Below are positions 8,365 through 17,590 of a DNA stretch of 64,000 bases, piece by piece. Each line of letters opens with the position of its first letter. Position 1 is the stretch's first letter. Below the pieces are notes generated by a model. It worked only from the letters and a program-made list of their open reading frames with translations, was not told the origin of the DNA and ran no database searches. This DNA comes from Sulfurimicrobium sp963779055 (GTDB taxonomy: Bacteria > Pseudomonadota > Gammaproteobacteria > Burkholderiales > Sulfuricellaceae), in the NCBI GenBank assembly GCA_963779055.1, contig CAVZWN010000004.1, positions 186,001-250,000 of the forward strand, written 5' to 3'. A program made the position numbers and the translations under genes.

Positions 8365-10199
8365 TCAACGCTTGACATTGAGAGAGGTTGGCTGCAACGG
8401 GACCAGCATTTCTTGCTGCAATTGAGTCAGCGGCAGCAGTGGCGACATATCCTCCAGCGGCATGGAAATCATCGAACCATCCGGCTGAGGCAGGGCCGAT
8501 ACTTTAGGTGCAAGCGATTCGTCGGGTATCAGCCGAACATCCACCAGTAAAGGGCGGGGTTGTGACAAGGCCTGTTGCAGTTTTGCTTTTCAGTTCAGAA
8601 GCATCGGTAATACGCAGGAATGGCAGATCATAGGTCGCCGCCACCTTCTCAAGATCGGGCAGCAGTAGTCCGGCTTCCGGCCCTGTGCCCACGAAACGCC
8701 CGTTGAAATAATTGCGTTGCGTGTTGCGGATCGAGGCATAACCCTCGTTATTCATCACGATCAGGCAAATGGGCAGATTGAAGGCTCTCAGGGTGGCCAG
8801 TTCCTGAATATTGAGCTGCAGGCTGCCATCGCTCTCGATCGCCACCATCGGCTGGCGGTCTCCGGCAAAGCAGGCGCCAATCGCAGCCGGCAGGCCATAC
8901 CCCATGGCTCCCAGGCCCGAAGTCAGGAAAATGCGCTGCCCCGGCTTGTTGCGGAAAATGGTGTAGAACGCCTCGACCGCCAGCCCGGAACTGCCCGTGC
9001 TGATGGTGGTGTTTTCAGGGATCGCGTCTGACAGCGCATCCATCAACTGGTAATGACTGATGGGGCCACTGGACGGGAAAGGTGCGCCGTCGTTCACCGG
9101 ATAACGCCGCTTCCAGTCTGTGCAGCGGTCTTTCCATGCTGTCCAGTCCGGGCAGGCAGACGTCTTGGCATCCAGCCATGCCGTCAGGAATGACTTTGCA
9201 TCGGCTTCCAGTGCCAGGGCAATATCCATATCGAGCTTTTCGATTTCGTTCCGGTCAACATCGACCACCACTTTTTGGGCGCCCCTGGCGAAGCCGCGCG
9301 GGTTGTATGCGGTAATGATGTTATCGAGGCGGCTGCCGATGCTGATCAGCAGGTCGCAATTCTGCACTGCAAAATTCGGCGCGCGCAAGGCAACTGCGCC
9401 GGGACGGCCAACCAGAAGGGGATGATCGTAGGGCAACAGATCGAGCGCATTCCACGTCGTTACCACAGGGATATCCAGTTTCTCGGCCAGTTCCCGGAAT
9501 AACAAAGCGCCGCCAGCAAGGCGCACGCCGTGCCCGGCCATCAGCAAGGGGCGTTCTGCCTTGGCCAGCAAGGCTTGCAGCCGTTCGACCTCGCCGGAAA
9601 AACCCACATGCGCAGCACCCTGCGCTTCATTTTTCCAGTGCGGCAAATTCGCGGGGTCGACCGGCGCACCCTGCACGTCGAGCGGAACATCGATCCAGAC
9701 CGGCCCGGCCCGGCCACTGCGCGCCAGAATAGGCTGCGCGCTCCATCTCGATGCGGATGTCTTCGGGACGTTCAACCGTCACGGCGTATTTCGTGATGCT
9801 CTCGACAATTCTGACGATATCGACTTCCTGTACGCCCTTCTGCCGTAAGGGCGCGCCGCGCAACATGTCCGAGCGCTTCACCTGGCCGGAAATAATCATC
9901 AGCGGAACGGATTCGATCCAGGCCCCGGCAACGGCAGTGATCGCATTGGTCGCCCCGGGTCCGGTGGTCACCATGGCCACGCCGATATTTTCATTGATGC
10001 GGGCATAGGCCTCGGCGGAAATCGCCGCCGCCTGTTCGTGCAGGCAGGCAACAGCTTCAAGTTCCGGGCATTTTCCGGCGGCATCCATCAGATACATGGC
10101 GCCGCCGCCGGGGAGAAGAAAAATATGTCTGACGCCGAGTTCTGCAACAAAATCGGCAATAAAATCGGCAACCCGATAGGCTTCGTTCACTCTGATCAA
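8365..10199 (-). pseudogene. Thiamine-diphosphate enzyme, acetolactate-synthase/YerE type, broken by two +1 frameshifts
   Basis: The reading frame changes twice: near 9728 (an extra T in coding sense, before LARSGRAGPVW) and near 8581 (four A's where three keep frame). Removing one base at each place restores a 610-residue protein with no other stops. The N-terminal PYR domain has LPGGG and the catalytic-Glu motif CLHEQAAA near residue 53. The middle domain has PLLMAGHGV. The C-terminal PP domain has ESDGSLQLN...MNNEGY, where the usual GDG is SDG. Such enzymes decarboxylate pyruvate and pass an acetyl unit on; YerE does this to a CDP-3,6-dideoxy-4-ketohexose. The start is TTG at 10199, inside the stop of the NeuB-like gene (TTGA); a GTG three codons later is possible. 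Whether the breaks are real or sequence errors cannot be decided here. Confidence 0.75.
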
Positions 10200-11702
10200 T
10201 CCATCCAGTAGGTCAGCAGGCTCTTGCGCTGCTTGTTTTCCATGATTGCGGCATCCGTATAGTACGAATCATCCTTGTCGTGCGTAGTCGAAATCTCTTC
10301 GATCACCGCGCCGCCTTCACTCCGGAACGCATGGCGCACGCCGGGCTCGACCGTCACCACGTCGCCGGGGCGGCAGACGCTTTGCACGCCATCCAGTTCA
10401 AGCAGGATTTCACCCTGCAGGACATGGAAGGTTTCTTCTTTTTTCATATGGTACTGCTCGGGGTGCGACTGGCCGGGCAAAATGACCAGCAGTTTCTTGC
10501 AATAACAGCGATTGACCACAGTGATCAGCACCAGGCCGAACTCGTCGAAACGGTCGAGCCCGTAATGGTGCGAGACTTCCAGATCGGCACTGCCGGGCAC
10601 CACGATATTGGTGCGGGCAAGCAGCGCCTTGACCCGCTGGGCAATATCCCAGATGCACGCCCTGCGGTCTTCGTAACCGGCATTGTCCGGCGCGATGGCC
10701 TGATCGAGTGCGATGGCCGAGGTCGCCGTGAATTCGGCATATTTCGACCAGTCGTTGGCAGTGAACTGCTCGGGCTGGGGCGGGAAGGCGAAATAGACGT
10801 CTTCGCTGCGAATCGTCTCGCCTGCTGCAATCGGCCGCCGTGCAAAAACGCCGCGCCGCAGGGAGCGCAAGCTGGCCGCCTCTTCCGGGTTGGGCGGCAG
10901 ACGGGCATCCCCGACGCCACACAAGGTCCAGGCCTGCTGCGCAGCCTGCAACCATGCCCGAACCTGTTCGGGGCTGGCCGAGTAGGCATTCAGCGGATAA
11001 GCATCGGTCGGCAGGCCAACGTGTTTTTCGAACAGCGTCACGCCCTTGGCTACAGCCAGTTTGACGATATCCGTGTGATCCGGTTGTTCGTGCGTGGAAA
11101 ACCCGATCCGCACGCCCGGATAGCGAGCGCGCAGGAAGTCTATCTGCGACAGATGCATGCGCTCGTCCGGCGTCGGGTATTCGCCCACGCAATGCAGGAT
11201 GGCGAAATCCTTCTGGCGGTGCGCCAGAAAACTGACCACCCGGTCGATCTCCTCCAGGCTGGCGCCGGCTGTAGAAGCAATGACCGGCTTGTCTGTGAGG
11301 ACGATCACGCTCCAGCAATGGCCAGTCGGTAAAAGAACAACTGGCGATCTTGATGATGTCGAGTTGCTGCGCCTCGATGACATCGACCGATGGCTCGTCG
11401 AACGGGGTCGACATGGCAAGGAAACCATTGGCGCGCATCTCGGCCACCAGGCGGTCGAAATCCTGCCGGCTCAGGCGCGTTTCGGAGAAACGCTTGACGT
11501 ACTTGATATCGTCACGCCCCCGAGCTGCCGGGTGAATGAAGGTATCCAGGTCGCGGTATTGCAGCTTGAATGCGAAATGAAAAGGGAATGCCCGGCAAAC
11601 CTCGCCGAAGGCGCGGATCACGGCCACGCCGTGTTCGACATCACCCATGTGATTGTTAGCCATTTCCAGCACGAAGAGCGGCGTCGGGATGGTCGCGGAC
11701 AT
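10196..11702 (-). pseudogene. NeuB-family synthase with SAF and C-terminal cupin domains, one +1 frameshift
   Basis: The frame breaks near 11306, where an extra G (coding sense) just before ATC separates FTDWPLLER from IVLTDKPVIASTAGAS. Deleting it gives 501 residues. NeuB enzymes condense phosphoenolpyruvate with an aldose to make nonulosonic-type acids. The TIM barrel (about 1-250) shows EMANNHMGD at the start, FKLQYR, STPFDEPSVD, KIASCSFTDWP and STHE. An SAF/antifreeze-like domain follows (RRGVFARRPIAAGETI...). The last ~115 residues form a cupin, with HPEQYHMKKEETFHV and PGDVVTVEPGVRHAF holding metal-ligand histidines. The fusion with a cupin is unusual for classic NeuB. The start ATG at 11702 lies 24 bp after rfbH, and the stop overlaps the next gene. 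Confidence 0.78.
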
Positions 11703-11726
11703 CAGTAATCTCCTCTGTAAATCTTC

Positions 11727-13044
11727 TTATTCCCAGCCATGTCCGATGAACTCGGCGATTTTTTGGCTCATGAAATCCAGCTGCGCTTCCTCAAGGCCGG
11801 GAAAAACACCGATCCAGAAGGTATCACGCATTACCCGGTCAGTGTTCGGCAAATCGCCCACGCAGCGGTATGTCTGATGCGCAAAATAAGGCTGCCGCGT
11901 CAGGTTGCCGGCAAACAGCAGGCGCGTGCCGATGCGGTTCTGCTCCAGATAGCGCAGGAGATCCACCCGGTTGACATTGGCAGTCTCCCTGAGCGTCACC
12001 GGAAAACCGAACCAGGAGGGCTGCGATTCGCTGGTCGCCTCGGGAAGAATCAGATATTCCTCCAGATCCGCCATTTTCAAGCGCAGATAATCAAAGTTCC
12101 GGCGCCTTGCCTCGACGAACCCCGGCAGCCGGTCCATCTGCGCCAGGCCGCAAGCGGCCTGCATGTCGCTGATCTTCAGGTTGTAACCCAGGTGGGAATA
12201 GACGTATTTGTGATCGTAGCCCTCGGGCAGATCGCCCAGCTTCCAGCAGAAGCGCCGCCCGCAGGTATTGTCCCGGCCCGGCGGACACCAGCAGTCGCGG
12301 CCCCAGTCGCGAATCGACTCGATAGCGCGCACCAGCGTATCGTCGCTGGTAAAGACCGCGCCGCCCTCCCCCATGGTGATGTGGTGGGCCGGATAGAAGC
12401 TGAGCGTGCCGATGTGGCCGAAGGTGCCGACATGCTGGCCCCGCCATGTCGAGCCCAGCGCATCGCAGCAGTCCTCGATCACCCACAGGTCATGCTTGCG
12501 CGCAAATGCCATCACGGCATCCAGATCGAATGGATTGCCCAGCGTATGGGCCAGCATGATGGCGCGTGTCCTGGGCGAGATCGGCTGCCTCCAGCTGGCT
12601 GACATCGATATTGTAGGTGCCGAGCAGGACATCCACGAATACCGGCACCATGCCATAGAGCAGCATGGGATTGACGGTAGTCGGGAAACCGGCCGCCACG
12701 GTGATCACCTCGTCGCCCGCCCTGAGCGCCCGCTCTCCCAGGAGTGGAGAAGTCAGCGCGGCGAAGGCCACCAGATTGGCGGAAGAACCGGAATTGACCG
12801 TGCGCACATGGCTGCACCCGATGAATTCCGCCAGCCGTTTTTCCAGTGCCTCGTTGAATCGCCCCGTGGTCAGCCAGCCGTCCAGGCAGGCATCCACCAT
12901 GCTGACGAATTCTTCCGCCCCGAGGACCTTGCCGGAAACCGGAACCGGGTCTTCTCCGGGGCGAAATGCGGCTGTCGTGTTGCGGCCAGCGGCAAACTGG
13001 CGAACCTGCTCCAGAATGGACTGACGATCTGTATCCTGACTCAT
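11727..13044 (-). pseudogene. rfbH: CDP-4-dehydro-6-deoxyglucose 3-dehydratase (RfbH/DdhC), one +1 frameshift
   Basis: One extra G (coding sense) near 12582, between QLEAA and ISPRTRAIMLAH, breaks the frame. Removing it restores 438 residues, the normal length of RfbH. The enzyme is a PLP/PMP- and 2Fe-2S-dependent E1 dehydratase of the DegT/DnrJ/EryC1 family that removes the 3-hydroxyl of CDP-4-keto-6-deoxyglucose with help from a reductase. Visible motifs are NSGSSANLVAF, AAGFPTTVNP, HTLGNPFDLDAV, EDCCDALGS and FYPAHHITMGEGGAVF. In the last, His replaces the usual PLP lysine, as is characteristic of this subgroup. Cysteine-rich CWCPPGRDNTCGRRFCW is the iron-sulfur region. The ATG at 13044 overlaps the rfbG stop (ATGA). 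Confidence 0.85.
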
Positions 13045-14093
13045 TGCGAAAGTGCCATGTAGTGGTCGATCTGGCTCAGGGTAAAGGCGCGCATATCCTC
13101 GCCCGCCATCCAGGCACGATGCCAGCGGATAACTTGTTCCAGCGCCTGATCGATATTGAAATTGGGACGCCAGCCTAGAAGCGTTTTCGCCTTGCTGCTG
13201 TCCAGTCTGAGCAAACCGGCTTCATGCGGATGTTGCAGCGCGTCCGACTGCCATGAAGCGCCATCGCCCCACAAAGCAGCCAGGCTCTCAAGAAGCCCCC
13301 CTACAGGTCGCATATCAGCATCAGAGGGGCCGAAATTCCATGCTTCTGCACTCTTGCCATGGTGTAAATTTTCAGCCAGCAGCAGGTAAGCTGCCAAGGG
13401 CTCAAGCACATGCTGCCAGGGGCGTACTGCCTGAGGGAAACGCACCTGAAGTACCTTGCCTCCCTGCCAGGCACGCAAGGCATCCGGGATCAGGCGGTCT
13501 GCGGCCCAGTCACCACCACCGATGACATTGCCCGCACGCGCGGTCGCCACCGCCACCTTCTGCTCATCCAGAAACGAAGCTCGCCAGGAAGCCGTCACGA
13601 TCTCGGCGCACGCCTTGCTGGCCGAATAGGGATCACGGCCGCCCAGCGCTTCATTTTCCCGGTATGGCCAGAGCCATTCGCGGTTTTCATAGCACTTGTC
13701 GCTGGTAATCACGACCACCGCTTTGACAGACGGGGTGCTGCGGACCGCTTCCAGTAAATTCATGGTGCCGATCACGTTGCTGGTCATGGTCCCGACCGGA
13801 TCGCTATAACTTTCCCTCACCAGCGCCTGGGCGGCCAGATGGAAGACGATTTCGGGTTGAGCAGCATCCATGCTCGCCTTGAGATGAGACAAGTCGCGGA
13901 TATCCGCCTCGACATGCGACATGCCCTCGCCGACCCGTGCTTCCATAAACAGAGAAGGCTGCGTTCCCGGAGCCAGGGCGTAGCCATGCACATGCGCGCC
14001 CAGGTGCTGCAACCAGAGGGAAAGCCACCCGCCCTTGAAGCCGGTATGCCCTGTAACCAGTACCGATTTGTCGCGCCAGAATCCGGGCGTCAT
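13041..14093 (-). CDS. rfbG: CDP-glucose 4,6-dehydratase
   Basis: A 350-residue extended SDR that converts CDP-glucose to CDP-4-keto-6-deoxyglucose. The NAD-binding motif TGHTGFKGGWLSLWL near residue 17 is diagnostic of RfbG. The active-site region shows ITSDKCYEN and the catalytic YSASK near 150. The ATG at 14093 overlaps the rfbF stop as ATGA and is preferred over an ATG 12 codons upstream, which would lie inside rfbF. The stop at 13041 likewise overlaps rfbH. The gene is intact, unlike the three genes after it in the operon. Confidence 0.92.
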   Translation of the reverse strand: MTPGFWRDKSVLVTGHTGFKGGWLSLWLQHLGAHVHGYALAPGTQPSLFMEARVGEGMSHVEADIRDLSHLKASMDAAQPEIVFHLAAQALVRESYSDPVGTMTSNVIGTMNLLEAVRSTPSVKAVVVITSDKCYENREWLWPYRENEALGGRDPYSASKACAEIVTASWRASFLDEQKVAVATARAGNVIGGGDWAADRLIPDALRAWQGGKVLQVRFPQAVRPWQHVLEPLAAYLLLAENLHHGKSAEAWNFGPSDADMRPVGGLLESLAALWGDGASWQSDALQHPHEAGLLRLDSSKAKTLLGWRPNFNIDQALEQVIRWHRAWMAGEDMRAFTLSQIDHYMALSQ

Positions 14094-14860
14094 TCCCAGC
14101 TGCACCAGGGCGCCCGCTTGGCCTGCCACAAATCTTCCAGCATGGCGCGATCGCGGACAGTGTCCATGGCATGCCAGAAGCCATAGTGGGAAAAAGCGCT
14201 TAACTGACCTTCCGAAGCCAGCTTCCTGAGCGGCTCATTCTCCCAGGTGGATGCATCACCGGATATGTAATCGAACACGCCCGGTTCCAGAATGAAATAC
14301 CCCCCATTGATCCAGCCGCCATCGCCCAGGGGCTTTTCCTGAAACGAGGCCACACGGCCCCTTTCAACTTCCAGCGCACCATAACGACCGGGAGGCTGGA
14401 CAGCCGTCACTGTCGCCAGGCGGCCTTCCTGCTTGTGGAATGCCAGCAACTCGGCAATGTTGACATCGGCAACACCGTCGCCATAGGTAAAACAGAATGG
14501 CTCACCATCGAGATAATCCCGGACACGCTTGAGACGACCGCCGGTCATGGTGTTTTCGCCGGTATCGACCAAGGTCACCGTCCAAGGTTCAGCATGTTTA
14601 TGATGCACCTGCATCTGGTTATTCTTCATATCGAAGGTCACATCGGACATGTGCAGGAAATAGTTGGCGAAGTATTCCTTGATGACATAACCCTTGTAAC
14701 CCAGGCACACCACGAAATCATTGATGCCCTGTGCCGAAAAAATCTTCATGATGTGCCAGATGATGGGGCGCCCGCCCACCTCGATCATCGGCTTCGGCTT
14801 AAGGTGCGATTCCTCGCTGATTCGGGTTCCATAACCACCCGCAAGAATGACGCATTTCAA
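14090..14860 (-). CDS. rfbF: Glucose-1-phosphate cytidylyltransferase
   Basis: A 256-residue nucleotidyltransferase that makes CDP-glucose from glucose-1-phosphate and CTP, the first step of the CDP-dideoxyhexose route. The N-terminus MKCVILAGGYGTRISEES is the sugar-nucleotide transferase signature. KPKPMIEVGGRPIIWHIMKI contains the substrate-binding lysine region. The length matches the family. It is the first gene of the minus-strand operon that continues to about 3.6 kb, with each of the first junctions overlapping by 4 bp. The 186 bp upstream (14861-15046) is AT-rich and probably holds the operon promoter, but I could not fix a convincing -35/-10 pair. Confidence 0.94.
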   Translation of the reverse strand: MKCVILAGGYGTRISEESHLKPKPMIEVGGRPIIWHIMKIFSAQGINDFVVCLGYKGYVIKEYFANYFLHMSDVTFDMKNNQMQVHHKHAEPWTVTLVDTGENTMTGGRLKRVRDYLDGEPFCFTYGDGVADVNIAELLAFHKQEGRLATVTAVQPPGRYGALEVERGRVASFQEKPLGDGGWINGGYFILEPGVFDYISGDASTWENEPLRKLASEGQLSAFSHYGFWHAMDTVRDRAMLEDLWQAKRAPWCSWE

Positions 14861-15021
14861 TACATATCTCCATCATGTGAAGCGCTGATCGTCTAGGCAC
14901 TGGCGCTAATTCTCTTTTTTATCGCACCATTTGATTTGCAGGCAATACTATCACTGCACGAACAGCTTTGCCTGATGTGAGCATCGCACAACATGAACAC
15001 ATATCAGTTATATCGGTTGGC

Positions 15022-15050
15022 AAATAAAAAACATAAGATCTCAATCTTAT
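15022..15050 (-). terminator. Probable weak rho-independent terminator after the DUF3025 gene
   Basis: A perfect 7-bp inverted repeat (ATAAGAT / ATCTTAT, 15033-15050) with a 4-base loop is followed on the minus strand by G and a run of six T's, then ATTT. It overlaps the stop codon of the DUF3025 gene. The stem is AT-rich, so termination may be weak. Confidence 0.45.
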
Positions 15051-15856
15051 TGCTTCACCGGGTAACCTGGCCTGAAATAGCGGGTATTTGCATAGAATGC
15101 TTCTTCCTCGTTCCCTTCCCACCATCCGGGCACACCCAATAATGGCACAGGGGTCAGATCCTGAGCCCTGATCGGCCAATCCGAGGAAAGTCTTTCTGCC
15201 AGCAGCACGTCAATAATTTCTTTTTGCGTCGCCATATCAAGCGAAAAATAATTGCTATCCACTTTGAGCAACAGCCCTTTCCCGGTAAACCCGATATAGG
15301 GATTCAGTGCCTTTTCATATAACGAATGGCCAAAAATCATGAACCCCAAAAGCTCATTCATTTCCTGGCGCCGCTTCCAGAACAGATCATGCCACTGAAA
15401 CCCCCGCAGCAAATCCGCCATCCCGTCATCGGAATATAGAACGACAACGCCGCTTTCATCGAACAAGGTGAGCGCATCCTGGGTTTTACCCCGGTTTCCC
15501 GCCTCTGAAGTCTGGAAAATCATTTCAAAATGACGTGCATTCAAGGCACTTTTGGTGCGCGGGAAGGTCAGCCAGACCAAAGCATTAAACAAGTCGTGCC
15601 AGTTTTCGGTACGTGTCTGAACTTCACCCGTAAGGTAGATGCGCGCCTCGTATTTATCTTCCGTGCAAGCCGGTTTCACGCCCTGTGCAACAAACTTTAT
15701 CGGGGCGCCGCCGGCGGTCTGAATCGTAGGAGAAAGCTGAGCATTGAGTTCATCCAGGGTTGGCCATCGATCCAGTTGTTCGATCGACCGACCTGCATCT
15801 CGCAACGGCTCGAACATGGGGGATAAATTCAGAAAATTCTTTTTCCACTCATCCAT
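15047..15856 (-). CDS. DUF3025 domain-containing protein
   Basis: A 269-residue soluble protein of the DUF3025 family, common in proteobacteria, with no established function. The recognisable block is YEARIYLTGEVQTRTENWHD with LFNALVWLTFPRTKSALN, at about residues 70-110. No signal peptide or membrane segment is present. The start overlaps the end of the DUF1841 gene by 8 bp, and that gene overlaps the FIST gene, so the three form one minus-strand operon. The C-terminal half contains GFMIFGHSLYEKALNPYIGFTG, also typical of the family. A role cannot be assigned from sequence. Confidence 0.82.
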   Translation of the reverse strand: MDEWKKNFLNLSPMFEPLRDAGRSIEQLDRWPTLDELNAQLSPTIQTAGGAPIKFVAQGVKPACTEDKYEARIYLTGEVQTRTENWHDLFNALVWLTFPRTKSALNARHFEMIFQTSEAGNRGKTQDALTLFDESGVVVLYSDDGMADLLRGFQWHDLFWKRRQEMNELLGFMIFGHSLYEKALNPYIGFTGKGLLLKVDSNYFSLDMATQKEIIDVLLAERLSSDWPIRAQDLTPVPLLGVPGWWEGNEEEAFYANTRYFRPGYPVKQ

Positions 15857-16274
15857 GACGGTCGAGACAGGCGAAATACACCATCGGGTCGGGTTGCGTG
15901 CGGCTACGCTGGGCCTGCCAGATCATTTCGCCCAGGCACTCCATTACCTGATGCAGGGCGTGATGCGGGTCGCCGCTCTGTGCCAGCAGTTTCTGGTAGC
16001 GCCCCTTTATACCTGGAGGCTGGTCGATGGAGAGTTGCTCGGCAATGGCGAGATGCAAGCTGAGATGCAGAAAGGGATTGGTCTCACCCTGCTCGGGGAG
16101 GTAATCCTGATCCAGATAGCGTTCCGGGTTGTTGAGCAGGGGATGATATTCGGGATGCTGCTGCAGAATTTCCAGCGTCATGCTTTCCAGCGCGCTCAAA
16201 GGCTGGTGCTGATGGTATTTATGCCAGGTGTCGAACAGAAACTGGCGCGCCTGATCACGGCTGGGATTAAACAT
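15849..16274 (-). CDS. DUF1841 family protein
   Basis: A 141-residue protein starting MFNPSRDQARQFLFDTW from the ATG at 16274. An upstream in-frame ATG at 16337 would intrude far into the FIST gene and was rejected. The family is restricted mainly to beta- and gammaproteobacteria, is cytoplasmic, and has no known biochemical role. It has the conserved helical blocks HPLLNNPERYLD, NPFLHLSLHLAIAEQ and a C-terminal ECLGEMIWQAQR. It overlaps the FIST gene upstream by 8 bp and DUF3025 downstream by 8 bp, indicating coupled translation. The gene supports a betaproteobacterial host. Confidence 0.85.
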   Translation of the reverse strand: MFNPSRDQARQFLFDTWHKYHQHQPLSALESMTLEILQQHPEYHPLLNNPERYLDQDYLPEQGETNPFLHLSLHLAIAEQLSIDQPPGIKGRYQKLLAQSGDPHHALHQVMECLGEMIWQAQRSRTQPDPMVYFACLDRHG

Positions 16275-17355
16275 GGCGAAACAGTCCAAGTACTGCGGCG
16301 TATTGGAATAGCTGGTTGCTACCGTTGAAAGGCGCAAACTCTCCGTTGCCGTAAAAACCGATCACAGGCATGCCGGGAAAGCGCTTCTGCAATATCTGCA
16401 AATCCAGATCCACGCCGCCATAGAAATAGGGGCCGCGTCCCATGCAGGGAAAACACAGGCCGAAATCGGGCGAACCTTGCAAGGCATGTTGCAGACTTTC
16501 CGTGGTGAGGCGCATGTCGCGCTCGGCGGCCAGTGGCTGGCGCATGGCCCAGAACAGATGTTCGCCAGCCACCGGGCGAACCGACAGGGTTACCGAGCCT
16601 TGCTGCGGATCAACGGCGATAATGGGGGAAGTGCGAAACCGCCCCTCCGCAATTGCAGTGACAGGGTCGCCGTAAGTAATGCCGGCCATGAGCAGGTGAA
16701 GCGGCAGCTTTTCGTCGCGCAATTCCAGCGGCAGGTCACGCATCAGCGCGTTGAGCGCAGCTTGCCCGGCCAGTTTGTGCACTTCGAAACCATTTGCCTG
16801 AGTAATTTCGAATGGCTGCGGGCTCAATGAACGAACGCCCTGCGAGACGCCAACCACGCCATGCGCCCCGCGAAGAGTCATTTCACAGCGCCCAAGTTGC
16901 GCCATCCTGCCACCTTGCCATACGCAAAACGGGCCCTGACCGGTGGCGTCGCCGGACACCCCGCCAAAGCGCTGTCCGGGTTTGTCCAGCCATTCGGTGT
17001 GAATGGCATTGGGCGCGGCCAGGGTGAGCAGCAGATTTTCTTCCTGTGCCTGATGCACAGACTCCAGGCTGACCCCATCACTGAACACCATGGCTGCCGC
17101 CGCCGGGGTATCCAGCACCCAGTCCTCCTCGGTGAAGATGCCAGCGGCGCTGCAGCCAGTGATCTGGGTGCAATTTGCCGCCCTGGCTGCGGCTCGCAGC
17201 GCGGGCTGTGGTTCACGGGCGAATTCCGGCGTCAAAAACAGCAGTACGCTGCTGGCAATAGTGATGCCTGCCTTTTCCATTGCGGCAGAAACTGCCTCAG
17301 ACGCCAGCTCTTCGCTGGCGGTGTGGCTGGTGGCAAGGCCTGTCGCAACTTTCAT
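16267..17355 (-). CDS. FIST domain signal-transduction protein
   Basis: A 362-residue protein with FIST_N (about 25-215) followed by FIST_C (about 225-345), a sensory module thought to bind small ligands such as amino acids. Supporting segments are the N-terminal strand VLLFLTPEF, QITGCSAAGIFTEE near 80, and the C-terminal FGLCFPCMGRGPYFYGG...DLQ with MPVIGFYGNGEFAPF near the end. No kinase, cyclase or membrane domain is fused, so it would act as a stand-alone sensor or carrier. It heads the operon FIST-DUF1841-DUF3025. Upstream is a 235 bp gap that contains an inverted-repeat element. Confidence 0.85.
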   Translation of the reverse strand: MKVATGLATSHTASEELASEAVSAAMEKAGITIASSVLLFLTPEFAREPQPALRAAARAANCTQITGCSAAGIFTEEDWVLDTPAAAAMVFSDGVSLESVHQAQEENLLLTLAAPNAIHTEWLDKPGQRFGGVSGDATGQGPFCVWQGGRMAQLGRCEMTLRGAHGVVGVSQGVRSLSPQPFEITQANGFEVHKLAGQAALNALMRDLPLELRDEKLPLHLLMAGITYGDPVTAIAEGRFRTSPIIAVDPQQGSVTLSVRPVAGEHLFWAMRQPLAAERDMRLTTESLQHALQGSPDFGLCFPCMGRGPYFYGGVDLDLQILQKRFPGMPVIGFYGNGEFAPFNGSNQLFQYAAVLGLFRHV

Positions 17356-17413
17356 AAAGCTGAAAACCGCAATTCGATAACTGCAAAGATACAGAAGTAC
17401 TCAGCGAGCCTTT

Positions 17414-17547
17414 TAACCCCTCCCAGCCTCCCCTTGTCACCCGCAAGGAGCATCCCCGCCGTGAGCGGCAGCAAAGCTGCTCGCTCTGGCGAGACAGGGG
17501 AGGAGCGAGCGGCTTCCCCCCTGACAAGGGGGGATTGAGGGGGGTTA
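17414..17547. repeat. Intergenic inverted-repeat element, family A copy 1
   Basis: The left arm begins TAACCCCTCCCAGCCTCCCC and includes TTGTCA. The right arm is its near inverse: CTGACAAGGGGGGATTGAGG, ending GGGGTTA. The interior differs between copies. Other copies lie at 36169, 51985 and 54247. It fills the gap between the FIST gene and nth. It has no coding frame of note and resembles a MITE or REP-like element. Confidence 0.75.
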
Positions 17548-17590
17548 TGTTTCATGATTGGGAGGAGCGCCTTCGCCATGTTTATTTGCA

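Noticed and set aside
8365..10199. Three separate ThDP-related genes
   Set aside because: The three frames are consecutive parts of one protein and need a single-base change at each junction; the sum is a normal length.
11727..13044. Two separate genes for the N- and C-terminal halves of RfbH
   Set aside because: Joining them at one base near 12582 gives a normal 438-residue RfbH with conserved sequence across the junction, so it is one broken gene.
17414..17547. CRISPR array
   Set aside because: There is one pair of inverted arms, not evenly spaced direct repeats with unique spacers.
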